From CAYNYM01 sp049366815 (GTDB lineage Bacteria; Desulfobacterota; DSM-4660; Desulfatiglandales; HGW-15), in assembly GCA_049366815.1 (NCBI GenBank), contig JBMNCO010000068.1, positions 1 to 64,000 of the forward strand: a DNA stretch of 64,000 nt, given 5' to 3'. The translations under genes were made by a program, and so were the position numbers. The notes under the pieces are model-generated. The model was not told where the DNA came from and did not search any database. It was given only the letters and a program-made list of their open reading frames with translations. Positions 16,890 through 24,853 of this stretch are shown piece by piece (position 1 is the first letter of the stretch; every line of letters begins with the position of its first letter).

Positions 16890-18530
16890 ATGCCATATTC
16901 AGTAAGTCCGGAGGGAGAACAGTTTCAGTTACCCGAACAAGAAGACTACCGTAATGAATTCGACCGGCTGACGGAGATTGCCGGGAGGCAGAGGGAAGAG
17001 GGCAGGGAAATCGTCGTGGTCATGGGTCTCGGCTTTGTCGGAGCGGTGATGGCTGGAGTGGTCGCGGATTCGGTAGACAAGAAGACCGGCAAGCCCAATA
17101 AGTTCGTCATCGGCATGCAGAGGCCGAGTACTCGAAGTTTCTGGAAAATCCCCCTTTTTAACAGAGGCATCTCACCGGTCAAGGCAGAGGACCCTGAAGT
17201 GGATCCGTTGATTGACCGATGTGTCAATCAGAAGAAGACCCTGATGGCGACCTTTACATACGATGCCCTCAAACTTGCCGATGTGCTTGTGGTCGATGTG
17301 CAATGTGATTTTCTCAAACAGGACCTGGGAAACCTGAGGACCGGCCATGCGGAAATCAGCGCCCTTGAGGAGAGCTTCAAGATCATCGGGGAGAGGATCG
17401 ACCCCGGTTGCCTGGTCTTGATCGAGACAACGGTTCCTCCGGGCACCACGGAATACGTCGCCTATCCCCACATCAAAAAGGCCTTCAAAAAGAGGGGGAT
17501 CAAGGAGGAACCTCTCCTGTCCCACAGCTTCGAGAGGGTCATGCCGGGCAGAAATTATGTCGGATCTGTAAGAGATTTTTGGCGGGTGTGCAGCGGCATC
17601 AACCAAGAGAGTCGTTCTCGGGTCACCAAATTCCTGTCAGAGGTCTTGAACACAGACAAATATCCCCTCACGGTCCTGGACAGACCCATTGAAAGTGAAA
17701 CCTGCAAAATCGTCGAGAACAGCTACCGGGCCACCATCCTGGCCTTTATGGATGAATGGAGTCTCTTTGCCGAGACCAACGGCGTCGATCTCATCAAGGT
17801 CATCGATGCCATAAAGGTCCGGCCCACTCATAATAACATGATCTTCCCCGGCCCCGGGATAGGCGGCTACTGCCTGCCGAAGGACGGGGGCCTGGGCCTG
17901 TGGGCCTACAAACATCTGCTGGGCTTTGAAGAGGACATCTTCAGGATCACACCCGAGGCGATCAACATTAATGATACGCGGGCGCTGCACGCCGCACAAC
18001 TTGTCCGCGACGCCCTCAGAAACATGGGCATGATCCTGGCGGCCTGCCAGGTCACCGTTCTGGGGGCTTCCTACAGGGAAGACGTGGGGGATACCCGGTA
18101 CAGCGGGTCTGAGATCATTGTCCGGAAGCTGACCGAAATGGGTGCCGAGGTCAAGGCTCACGACCCCTACGTAAGCCACTGGTGGGAGCTGGAGAATCAG
18201 GACACCTACCCGGCAGTGGGCGCCAGTTGGTCCCGGTTCTTCCGCAACCAGGAACACCTCAATGAATTCAGGATGATTTCGGACCTGGCCGAGGCCCTCG
18301 AGGGATCAGAGGCCGTTGTCTTCGCGGTTCGCCACAAGGAATACCTGGATCTCGACCCCGAAAAGGTACTGGAAATGACTGGCGGTCCCGTGGCGATCAT
18401 CGATTGTTTCGGGATACTGGATGATGCCAGGATCGAGAAATATTTTGAACTGGGCTGTGAGGTCAAGGGATTGGGAAGAGGTCACATCAACCGGATAAAG
18501 GACCGGGTACGCAAAAGGAAATCATCCTGA
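16890..18530 (+). CDS. UDP-glucose/GDP-mannose dehydrogenase family protein
   Basis: 546 residues, about 100 more than the family norm. An N-terminal Rossmann motif VMGLGFVGAVMAG, a central region ending in the catalytic Cys of GPGIGGYCLPKDGG, and a C-terminal UDP-binding-type domain (VTVLGASYREDVGDTRYSGS) are present. These enzymes oxidise a nucleotide sugar to the uronic acid in two NAD-dependent steps. The extra length lies before the Rossmann fold and in the insert following it. GAGGAGG lies 5 bases before the ATG. It stands alone, with no polysaccharide cluster around it. Confidence 0.85.
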   Translation: MPYSVSPEGEQFQLPEQEDYRNEFDRLTEIAGRQREEGREIVVVMGLGFVGAVMAGVVADSVDKKTGKPNKFVIGMQRPSTRSFWKIPLFNRGISPVKAEDPEVDPLIDRCVNQKKTLMATFTYDALKLADVLVVDVQCDFLKQDLGNLRTGHAEISALEESFKIIGERIDPGCLVLIETTVPPGTTEYVAYPHIKKAFKKRGIKEEPLLSHSFERVMPGRNYVGSVRDFWRVCSGINQESRSRVTKFLSEVLNTDKYPLTVLDRPIESETCKIVENSYRATILAFMDEWSLFAETNGVDLIKVIDAIKVRPTHNNMIFPGPGIGGYCLPKDGGLGLWAYKHLLGFEEDIFRITPEAININDTRALHAAQLVRDALRNMGMILAACQVTVLGASYREDVGDTRYSGSEIIVRKLTEMGAEVKAHDPYVSHWWELENQDTYPAVGASWSRFFRNQEHLNEFRMISDLAEALEGSEAVVFAVRHKEYLDLDPEKVLEMTGGPVAIIDCFGILDDARIEKYFELGCEVKGLGRGHINRIKDRVRKRKSS

Positions 18531-19220
18531 ACAGGGGCCGCCCTGTACGCGATTTTGTGGACAAGGTTCTCAGAGTAGAGCGCTCTCCGTCCTCAAGCGA
18601 GGCCGACTTTGGGGCCAAAAACCACAATCCGATTTCGCCCCGGAAAGCCACTCTCGGCCAAGATAGAATGTGCCGCTCCAAGCCGTGGCCTGAGTGGACA
18701 ATGGCCTTGGTTCGGCCGGCAGTGCCGCAATCCAACCCCTCATGCTGCAAAAGTCGAGGATGCTGCAGATCCAAGCCTAAAGGGTGAAGGCGATACGATC
18801 GCAACCCCTTGACAAGGCTGGAGATACGGTATCCTTGGCTTTCCCGAAGGATGAAAAAACAATTCAATCTTCCACCCTGAATGGGAATGCACTTTAAATG
18901 CTTTCAGGTTAAATCCATGAAAACGCCCGAATGTGTTACTGTCCTTTCATTTTCACCCTCACTAACCCGTTTTTTTATGCAACGTTGGAGTAACCTTCCA
19001 ATCGGCCTCAAAGACGAGTTTTTGGAAATTGCTGACCAACCTGTCCGAATCCCAACGTCTTTTTTATTAGGCATTCCTTCAAATCGGAGGATTCGGACGA
19101 CACTCTGAAAGCCGACAGGGGATAGCAGATGCCGGGAACCGAGTGTGATGACTGCAGGGCTTTGACCATGCTGCGCATATAATCGATCGCTTGCTGGTTA
19201 ATCAGGCCCGACGACCTTTA
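18531..19220. other. Long intergenic stretch without a recognisable gene
   Basis: About 690 bases between the sugar dehydrogenase and the rhodanese-cytochrome promoter. No frame has a ribosome site or familiar content. No RNA gene was recognised. Short T-runs near 18970 and 19062 could belong to weak terminators, but no compact stem precedes them. Confidence 0.35.
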
Positions 19221-19250
19221 TTGACCCACGATACACGATAAGGTTATAGT
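19221..19250 (+). promoter_or_regulatory. Promoter of the rhodanese-octahaem gene
   Basis: TTGACC at 19221-19226, an 18-base spacer, then TATAGT at 19245-19250; both boxes match five of six. The start codon is 40 bases downstream, with AGGAGGG before it. Confidence 0.65.
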
Positions 19251-19289
19251 GACAAAGGACCGCAAAAACAAAACAGGAGGGAAAGTGCC

Positions 19290-20921
19290 ATGAAAGGGAT
19301 TGGGATGACAATGGTGTACGGGTTGATGGGGCTGTTGCTCATTGCAGTGTCTCCGGGGCCGGCTTTCGGGGCGAAAAAGACACAGGCATTCCCAGATATC
19401 CCGAGGATAAGCGCAAAAGAACTCCAATCTATGCTCGGCCTGAAGGGCCTCATTATTCTGGATGTTCGTCCCTTGCAGCAATGGGAGGACAGCGAGGAGC
19501 AAATTCCGGGTGCAAGGCATGAGGACCACACAGCAGTGGATTCCTGGGCACAGAAGTATTCGAAAAAGGATACCATTGTTGTCACTTACTGAGCGTGACC
19601 GGGCGAATCGTCCAGCGCCCGGGTGGCGCTTCAACTCTCTAAAAAGGGTTTTACCAAGGTCTATTGTCTCGAGGGGGGCCTGGATGCGTGGAGGGCGTCG
19701 GGGTGCCCCGTGGAAAAGAAGTGGGCCGTAAAAAAGGAATGCATTGCCTGCCATACCGATGTCACACCGGGCATTGTGTCGGATTGGAAGGCCAGTGCAC
19801 ACAGCAAACATGAAGTAGGCTGTTCGGTCTGTCATGGCGCCATGCACACAAATGCAGAGGATGTAGACCGCGTGCTCCCGGTGAACGCAGATAGATGCCA
19901 AATGTGTCATCAGGTCCAGGGAGACCAGTTCAGGGCGGGGAAGCACGCCAAGGCCTGGGATGCGATGAAGGCCATGCCGACGGCGCACTGGCAGCCCATG
20001 GCGATGACCGAAGGGATGAAGGGATGCGGTGGTTGTCACAAACTCGGGATCAAGTCACAGGAAGAGGTTCAGGCGCTAAAGGATTCGGGCGCAGGCTTTG
20101 GGTTGGCCTCCTGCGATGCCTGCCATACGCGTCATACCTTTTCGGTCAGGGAGGCCAGAGAACCCCAGGCCTGTCAGACTTGTCACATGGGCTTTGACCA
20201 TCCGCAATGGGAAATGTATTCTTCCTCGAAACATGGGGTCCGCTATCTCTTGAAGCAGAAAGGGGTCTTGCCGGATACGACCTTGGCCCCGACCTGCCAG
20301 ACCTGTCATATGCAGGAAGGGACGCACGAGGTGCGCACCGCATGGGGTTTCCTGGCGGTCAGGCTCCCCATGCCGGAAGACGAAATATGGGCTGATGCCC
20401 GAAGGACGATTCTGCAGGGCCTCGGAGTATTAGACCCTGACGGAAATCCTACGGACCGGCTGGAGACAGTCAAGACGGCGGATTTGGCCCGCCTGAACCA
20501 TGATGACTGGCTCAAGGAGCGTTCAAAGGTCCTGGGGGCCTGCGGTGAGTGTCATTCTCTGAATTTTGCCAAAGGAGAACTGAACAAGGGCGATCAGATG
20601 ATCCGGGAGGCGGATATCCTGATGGCCGAGGCCATTCGCATTGTGGCCGGGTTGTACACTGAGAGGATCCTCCAAAAGCCGAGGACCTATGCCTATCTTT
20701 TCCCGGATCTTCTGGCGTTCCACGATGCCCCCACATCCATCGAAAACAGATTGTTTCTCATGTTCTTCAAACACCGAATGAGGACCTTCCAGGGAACATT
20801 CCATGCAAATCCGGACTATGCCCTCTGGTATGGTTGGAGTGAATTGCGGCAGGATTTGACCGAAATTCGCGGGTTGGCCGAGACATTGAGGAGGAATTCA
20901 AAGACAAAGAAAAATCAGTAA
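19290..20921 (+). CDS. Rhodanese-octahaem c cytochrome (HAO-like) fusion with two in-frame TGA codons
   Basis: Read through two TGA codons (19590-19592, 19596-19598), this is one 543-residue protein. It has a Sec-type signal peptide (cleavage after PAFG), a rhodanese domain (about residues 34-130) and a C-terminal cytochrome with eight CxxCH sites. Cytochrome landmarks such as CQTCHM, RTAWGFLAVRLP and READILMAEAIRIV resemble the hydroxylamine-oxidoreductase octahaem family. Both TGAs fall in TY-TGA-A-TGA-PGESSSARVALQL, where relatives carry the active-site YCACP. The two halves share one frame, rhodanese similarity continues directly after the second TGA (KGFTKVYCLEGGLDAW), and SECIS-like hairpins follow. 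Other genes here use TGA as stop, so general recoding is excluded. Selenocysteine at both sites is inferred. The alternative is a pseudogene with two TGC-to-TGA changes. A good promoter and AGGAGGG favour expression. The protein should be periplasmic. The substrate is unknown. Confidence 0.75.
19599..19630 (+). promoter_or_regulatory. Candidate bacterial SECIS hairpins directly after the two TGA codons
   Basis: Two mutually exclusive stems follow. CCGGGCG (19599-19605) pairs perfectly with CGCCCGG (19616-19622) around a 10-base loop that contains a G, 18 bases after the first TGA. Alternatively AGCGCC (19614-19619) pairs with GGCGCT (19625-19630) around the loop CGGGT, with loop G residues 23-25 bases after the second TGA and 29-31 after the first. 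A short GC stem with a G early in the loop, within a few tens of bases of the UGA, is what bacterial SelB-dependent SECIS elements need. No folding program was run. Confidence 0.55.
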
Positions 20922-20951
20922 AGGCTGGAATGCCTAAAAAAGGGAAAGACA

Positions 20952-21761
20952 GTGTCATACTCAATGGGAATTGATATCGGTTCTTGTCGTTCAAAGGGCA
21001 TCATACTTCGAGACAAAAAGATCATCGCATCCTACGAATGCGCTTCAGGCGGAGATTTCAAAATCATCGCCGAAAAGGTTCGCAACGAACTCCTTTCCCT
21101 GGCGGAAATAGGTTCCGGGGATTTAGATAATACACTTGCCACAGGCTATGGATCCAAGCAGGTTACATTCGCCTCTGAAATAAGGTCGGACATCTCCTGC
21201 CACAGCAAGGGCGTCCATTACCTGTGTCCTTCAGTGAGGACGGTTATTGACGTGGGGGATCTTTACAGCAAGGTCTTTCGAATCGACGGAAGCGGGAATC
21301 TGCTCAACTTCCTGTTGAGCGGGAAATGTGCGGGGGGAAGCGGCAGGGTGCTTCAAGTGATTGCCAAGGTGCTCCAATTGAAGGTCGAAGACATCGGCCC
21401 ATTGGCACTGAAGTCCACGCAAAGAATAGAATTTAATACCGGGTGTGTTGTCTTTGCCGAATCAGAGGCGGTCTCGAGGGTGGCCGACGGGACTCCCAAG
21501 GAGGACCTTTTGGCCGGAATACATAGGGCACTGGCGGCACAGCTCCAGGGACTCGCGGAGCGACTGGGTATTGAAAGGGATGTGGCCCTGGTGGGGGGAG
21601 GGGCGAGGGACGTCGGGCTCGTCGCTGCCCTTGAGGAGATCACAAACCTTGATATCGTCGTCCCCCAGGCGCCTCATATGACAGCGGCTCTCGGGGCCGC
21701 CCTCTTGGCGGGAGAAAGTGCGGCCGAACCTCTGTCACGGGGGTGTGCCTCTGCGACATGA
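20952..21761 (+). CDS. BadF/BadG/BcrA/BcrD-family ATPase, divergent activase
   Basis: 269 residues of the acetate kinase/HSP70-like ATPase family that activates 2-hydroxyacyl-CoA dehydratases and benzoyl-CoA reductases. The opening MGIDIGSCRSKGIIL, the cluster Cys in GKCAGGSGR and the second Cys in FNTGCVVFAESE are kept, as is VGGGARDVG. The normally invariant DIGGQDSK is replaced by DVGDLYSK, losing the Gly-Gln-Asp. The paralogue at 26264 keeps the standard motif. Cluster binding may be intact while nucleotide handling is altered. A GTG at 20952 with AGGGA upstream is preferred; an ATG at 20964 is possible. It begins 30 bases after the cytochrome gene, so it may be co-transcribed. Confidence 0.82.
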   Translation: MSYSMGIDIGSCRSKGIILRDKKIIASYECASGGDFKIIAEKVRNELLSLAEIGSGDLDNTLATGYGSKQVTFASEIRSDISCHSKGVHYLCPSVRTVIDVGDLYSKVFRIDGSGNLLNFLLSGKCAGGSGRVLQVIAKVLQLKVEDIGPLALKSTQRIEFNTGCVVFAESEAVSRVADGTPKEDLLAGIHRALAAQLQGLAERLGIERDVALVGGGARDVGLVAALEEITNLDIVVPQAPHMTAALGAALLAGESAAEPLSRGCASAT

Positions 21762-21770
21762 AAAAAGTGC

Positions 21771-21798
21771 TTGACAAAGAATAAAGATTCGATATACC
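21771..21798 (+). promoter_or_regulatory. Promoter of the tandem attenuator region
   Basis: TTGACA at 21771-21776 (perfect), a 16-base spacer and TATACC at 21793-21798 (four of six), beginning 10 bases after the stop of the divergent activase gene. No other promoter fits between the two leader peptides, so both would be read from here. Confidence 0.6.
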
Positions 21799-21842
21799 GT
21801 CTTCCCTCATTACATGGATGAAGGGGCTTTGCTGGAAAGAAA

Positions 21843-21917
21843 ATGAAAAACAAACCATTCGGACAAACCTATTACTCCTATTTTTATTTTTTTGGAAGAG
21901 GTCTGCCCTTGGTTTGA
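21843..21917 (+). CDS. Tyr/Phe-rich leader peptide 1
   Basis: A 24-codon frame whose middle reads TYYSYFYFFG: seven aromatic codons in nine. GGAAAG lies just upstream. The codons after the aromatic run (GGT CTG CCC at 21900-21908) can pair with 21946-21953, and TTTGATT (21913-21919) with AATCAAA (21932-21938). Together these form an antiterminator that breaks the terminator at 21936-21974. This is the layout of amino-acid attenuators such as the pheA leader. A ribosome stalled for want of Tyr- or Phe-tRNA would allow read-through. Confidence 0.75.
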   Translation: MKNKPFGQTYYSYFYFFGRGLPLV

Positions 21918-21935
21918 TTGACTCTTGTCTAAATC

Positions 21936-21974
21936 AAAAAGCCGCGGGCAGCCTTAAAGCCCGCGGCTTTTTTT
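21936..21974 (+). terminator. Attenuator terminator 1
   Basis: A perfect 14-bp stem, AAAAAGCCGCGGGC (21936-21949) with GCCCGCGGCTTTTT (21959-21972), loop of 9, ending in seven T. It starts 18 bases after the leader peptide 1 stop. The A-tract makes it able to act in both directions. Confidence 0.9.
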
Positions 21975-21997
21975 ATGCGTAATTTTAAGAGAGAAAA

Positions 21998-22114
21998 ATG
22001 ACACATTCTAAAACTCCAGGAAACACCAGCCCAAATACTATGAACATCTTAGATGCCTATGTGGTGGTTTTTTATTACTGCTATTTTTATGGCACCTCTC
22101 CGCCCATGGGCTGA
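21998..22114 (+). CDS. Tyr/Phe-rich leader peptide 2
   Basis: A 38-codon frame from an ATG at 21998 with AAGAGAG five bases upstream; an internal ATG at 22040 would give 24 residues but has no ribosome site. The C-terminal part holds VVVFYYCYFYG, six aromatic codons in seven. The following codons (22100-22109, CCGCCCATGG) pair over 10 bp, with one G-U, to 22134-22143, the 5' arm of the next terminator. The geometry copies leader 1: the antiterminator strand begins 6-9 bases after the last aromatic codon in both. Confidence 0.72.
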   Translation: MTHSKTPGNTSPNTMNILDAYVVVFYYCYFYGTSPPMG

Positions 22115-22131
22115 CCTTTTTCGAATGAAAG

Positions 22132-22168
22132 GGCCGTGGGCGGATTCAACGCCTGCGGCCTTTTTTTT
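22132..22168 (+). terminator. Attenuator terminator 2
   Basis: An 11-bp stem with two G-U pairs, GGCCGTGGGCG (22132-22142) with CGCCTGCGGCC (22150-22160), loop of 7, followed by eight T. It starts 17 bases after the stop of leader peptide 2 and about 115 bases before the next gene. Confidence 0.88.
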
Positions 22169-22282
22169 GGCTGTCAAGGTGTGATCTCCCCCGTAGGATT
22201 CACACTTATTTCGGGGCCCACAATACCTTTTGGAACTCAAGTTAAAATGACTATTTCATTCAAAGCAGAGGAGGACAGGACA

Positions 22283-23224
22283 TTGAATCAATTGAAACAC
22301 AAACCTATCGCCATCACCGAAAATCTTTTCCAGCTTGGGGTAAGGAGCTTTCCGGCCTACCTGTCTATGGGTCAAATCGGCATGATTATCGAGGGAGGCA
22401 CGGGCGCGACAGCGGAGATTATTGCCCGACAGGTCGAATCATTAAACATCGATCCTGAAAAGATCAAATACATCGCCCTGACCCACACCCATCCCGATCA
22501 CGTCGGCGCGCTGCCGCGTTTAAGGCGCCTGTGGCCCCATGTGAAGATCCTGGCAGGACCGCTTGCCTTCAAATTTTTGAAGAAGGACACCTTTGTCGAA
22601 GACTTTTTACCTGCGGATCGCATGATAGGAAAAATCTTGTTGGAGAGGGGAGACATTGCAGAATTGCCCAAAAAACTCGACCACTACTGCTTTGAAGCGG
22701 ATGCCATCGTGGAACCGGGCGATGGGATTGATTTGGGCAATGGGATTGTGTGGCGTGTTTTCGATACGCCGGGGCATTCGCCATGCCATCTCTCTTTTTT
22801 CGAGGAAAAAGAGGAGACCCTGGCCATCAGTGACATGACGGGCTACTTCGATCCTGATCTCGATGTCTTCTGGCCCAACTACTTCCAATCCCTGGAGACT
22901 TACTGTAACAGCATCGAAAAAATGATGGACATCCCGGCCAAACGAGCCTTGTTGAGCCATAACGGTGCGATCGAAGGCGACGTGAGAGGACACTTCGAAA
23001 AGGCCCTGAACGCCACCGAGCTTTACCATCGCGAGCTGATGGACAGGATGGATCGTGGAGAGGACAAAGATAAGATATGCATCGACAAGGCCAACTGGGT
23101 CGTCAGTCTGGGTGCGCTTTCTTCTCACAAAGCCATCTTTGCCCTTTGCAAACTCCTGTTCAAGCGGTCCCAGCAAGAGAGGGGAAAAGAGATTTTTTCC
23201 GTACCCCAGACAGCAGCAGCTTAA
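22283..23224 (+). CDS. Metallo-beta-lactamase-fold hydrolase
   Basis: 313 residues. The metal-binding motif THTHPDHVG, then TPGHSPCH, the Asp in AISDMTGYFDPD and the His in LLSHNG give the usual di-metal ligand set. The C-terminal helical part matches other MBL-fold hydrolases with a winged-helix-like tail. No signal peptide, so probably cytoplasmic; the substrate is unknown (thioester, lactone or phosphoester are all possible). TTG at 22283 is chosen because GAGGAGG lies 8 bases before it. An ATG at 22247 is in frame but has no ribosome site. It is the first gene after the two aromatic attenuators. Confidence 0.85.
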   Translation: MNQLKHKPIAITENLFQLGVRSFPAYLSMGQIGMIIEGGTGATAEIIARQVESLNIDPEKIKYIALTHTHPDHVGALPRLRRLWPHVKILAGPLAFKFLKKDTFVEDFLPADRMIGKILLERGDIAELPKKLDHYCFEADAIVEPGDGIDLGNGIVWRVFDTPGHSPCHLSFFEEKEETLAISDMTGYFDPDLDVFWPNYFQSLETYCNSIEKMMDIPAKRALLSHNGAIEGDVRGHFEKALNATELYHRELMDRMDRGEDKDKICIDKANWVVSLGALSSHKAIFALCKLLFKRSQQERGKEIFSVPQTAAA

Positions 23225-23279
23225 CAGCCCCTTTTATCAAGATCGCCGACATATTCCTACCACCACAGGGCACCCTGTA

Positions 23280-23319
23280 GACCTTTGTTCGATCGGAAGA
23301 TACCGATCGAACAAAGGTC
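23280..23319. repeat. Perfect 17-bp inverted repeat after the MBL-fold gene
   Basis: GACCTTTGTTCGATCGG (23280-23296) and its exact complement (23303-23319), with a 6-base loop AAGATA. No T-run follows on either strand. It is long for an operator and may act as a strong RNA hairpin that stabilises the upstream mRNA or separates it from the dehydratase operon. Confidence 0.7.
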
Positions 23320-23514
23320 GTCTCACTGCGGTGATGGAGTGTTGTACAAATCCGTGTCACATGGATTTTTTGACGAATCTTCTCGGTGTGGACCATCTTT
23401 GGGTCCCAGGCCCGATGTTTCATTGAAGGACCGCAATCCAAAATCCGCCCGGCGCGGCTTATCGGCCCCGGACTCGGAAGCGAGGACTCCTGTTGAACAA
23501 GGCTGCACTTTTCA
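23320..23514. other. Intergenic region between the hairpin and the dehydratase promoter
   Basis: No gene or remnant was recognised here. It separates the attenuator-controlled gene from the dehydratase operon, which has its own candidate promoter. Confidence 0.35.
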
Positions 23515-23543
23515 TTGAGATTTCGAGGCGGACCCTGTATATA
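23515..23543 (+). promoter_or_regulatory. Candidate promoter of the dehydratase operon
   Basis: TTGAGA at 23515-23520, a 17-base spacer, TATATA at 23538-23543. The operon starts about 115 bases downstream. Confidence 0.45.
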
Positions 23544-23661
23544 GTATGGAGCGGTTTAAGTGCCATGAAAGGATACCTTTCTGATCGCCTCACACCATCG
23601 TGGGGCTCGTTGCAGCAAATTTCGGATAGAACACAGCCAGAATCAAAAGGAGATGGAGCTG

Positions 23662-24822
23662 ATGAATGCCAAAAAGAGTATCATTTCGTCTAAGGTCGAG
23701 CCCCTTTATCAGGATTATGGGCGAAGGGCCAGAGAGCTGAAGGATGAAGGAAAGAAACTCATCGGGTATGTCTGTTCCTTTGTCCCCGTGGAGATGATCA
23801 CGGCGGCCGGATGCATACCTTTTCGAATAAGAGGAGACGTGGGAGAGCCCATCACAAAGGGTGACACCCTTTTGGAAACAATCGTCTGTCCTTTTGTCCG
23901 CAGCTGTTTTGATCTCGCACTCAAGGGGAAGTATGATTTCCTTTCGGGTATCGCCATCCCCCACGCATGCGACAGCATGACCAGGAGCTACAGCACCTGG
24001 ACCTACTCCCTGGACCTCCCGTATTCACACTTTATCAACATACCCTCAGTGGTCAAGGAATCATCCCTCGCATTCTTTTATGAGGAGTTGAAGACCTTTA
24101 AAAAAACCCTTGAAGACTATGTCGGACGTGAAATCACCGACCATGACCTGACAAAGGCCATTATACTGCATAACACCTATCGAGACAAGGTCAGGGCCAT
24201 TTACGAATACAGAAAATCCGACCCCCCGATGATCTCCGGTGTCGAGGTGATGAAAATTCTGACTGTGGGGACAAGCCTTCCCGTTGAGGAGGCAAACAGT
24301 CTCTTGGACGAGGTCCTGGAGGAACTTGGGAAAAGGGGGGAGTCTCCCGTCAAGAAGGGGCTCAGGATACTCGTTGATGGGGCCTGTTTGGATAATTTTG
24401 AACTTGTCAAAATAATCGAGGACAGTGGGGCGAGCGTGGTGGCCGACGCAATCTGTAACGGCACCCGCGACTCTTTTCCCCAGGTGGATGAGGGTGTTGA
24501 TCCTATTGACGCACTGGCTCACCGGTATCTGGACAAGGTCAATTGCCCGAAAACTTACCGGGACAACACGGCCGGGACCTTTGAAGGGGATGTGGCCAAA
24601 CGGTTTGGTGATGTGGGTAAGTTTGCCAAGGATTTCAATGTCGACGGAGCCGTTCTCTATGTCTACAGATACTGTGATCCCTTTGGATTTGAGGTGCCGG
24701 CGAGAAAGGCCTACTACGAGTCCATTCAGGTTCCCCTGCTCTATCTGGAAGACCAGTACTCCACAGGAACGATTGGCCAACTCAAGACGCGAATCCAGGC
24801 ATTTCTCGAGATGATCGGTTAA
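23662..24822 (+). CDS. 2-hydroxyacyl-CoA dehydratase / benzoyl-CoA reductase, smaller subunit (BcrC/HgdB-like)
   Basis: 386 residues of the HgdB/BcrC family, with the family landmarks VCSFVPVEMITAAGCIPFRI, SIVCPFVRS-like CPFVRSCFD, IPHACDSM and a C-terminal YRYCDPFG/LEDQYSTGT. The Cys in HACDS and RYCDP are the likely 4Fe-4S ligands. With the next gene it would form the heterodimer that takes one-electron pulses from the ATP-dependent activase. The first ATG (23653) touches the AAGGAG; the second, at 23662, has 9-base spacing and is chosen. Sequence alone does not separate dehydratases (glutaryl, lactyl, phenyllactyl) from ring reductases. Confidence 0.85.
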   Translation: MNAKKSIISSKVEPLYQDYGRRARELKDEGKKLIGYVCSFVPVEMITAAGCIPFRIRGDVGEPITKGDTLLETIVCPFVRSCFDLALKGKYDFLSGIAIPHACDSMTRSYSTWTYSLDLPYSHFINIPSVVKESSLAFFYEELKTFKKTLEDYVGREITDHDLTKAIILHNTYRDKVRAIYEYRKSDPPMISGVEVMKILTVGTSLPVEEANSLLDEVLEELGKRGESPVKKGLRILVDGACLDNFELVKIIEDSGASVVADAICNGTRDSFPQVDEGVDPIDALAHRYLDKVNCPKTYRDNTAGTFEGDVAKRFGDVGKFAKDFNVDGAVLYVYRYCDPFGFEVPARKAYYESIQVPLLYLEDQYSTGTIGQLKTRIQAFLEMIG

Positions 24823-24853
24823 CATGGATTCGGTGATAAGGAGGATTTAGGGA

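Noticed and set aside
19593..19622. Reading the rhodanese and cytochrome as two separate genes
   Set aside because: No ribosome site precedes the second part, both parts share a frame, and each half of the rhodanese domain would be incomplete.
19218..20039. Minus-strand open frame across the rhodanese-cytochrome gene
   Set aside because: His-rich composition comes from reading CxxCH codons backwards; no domain and no start signal.
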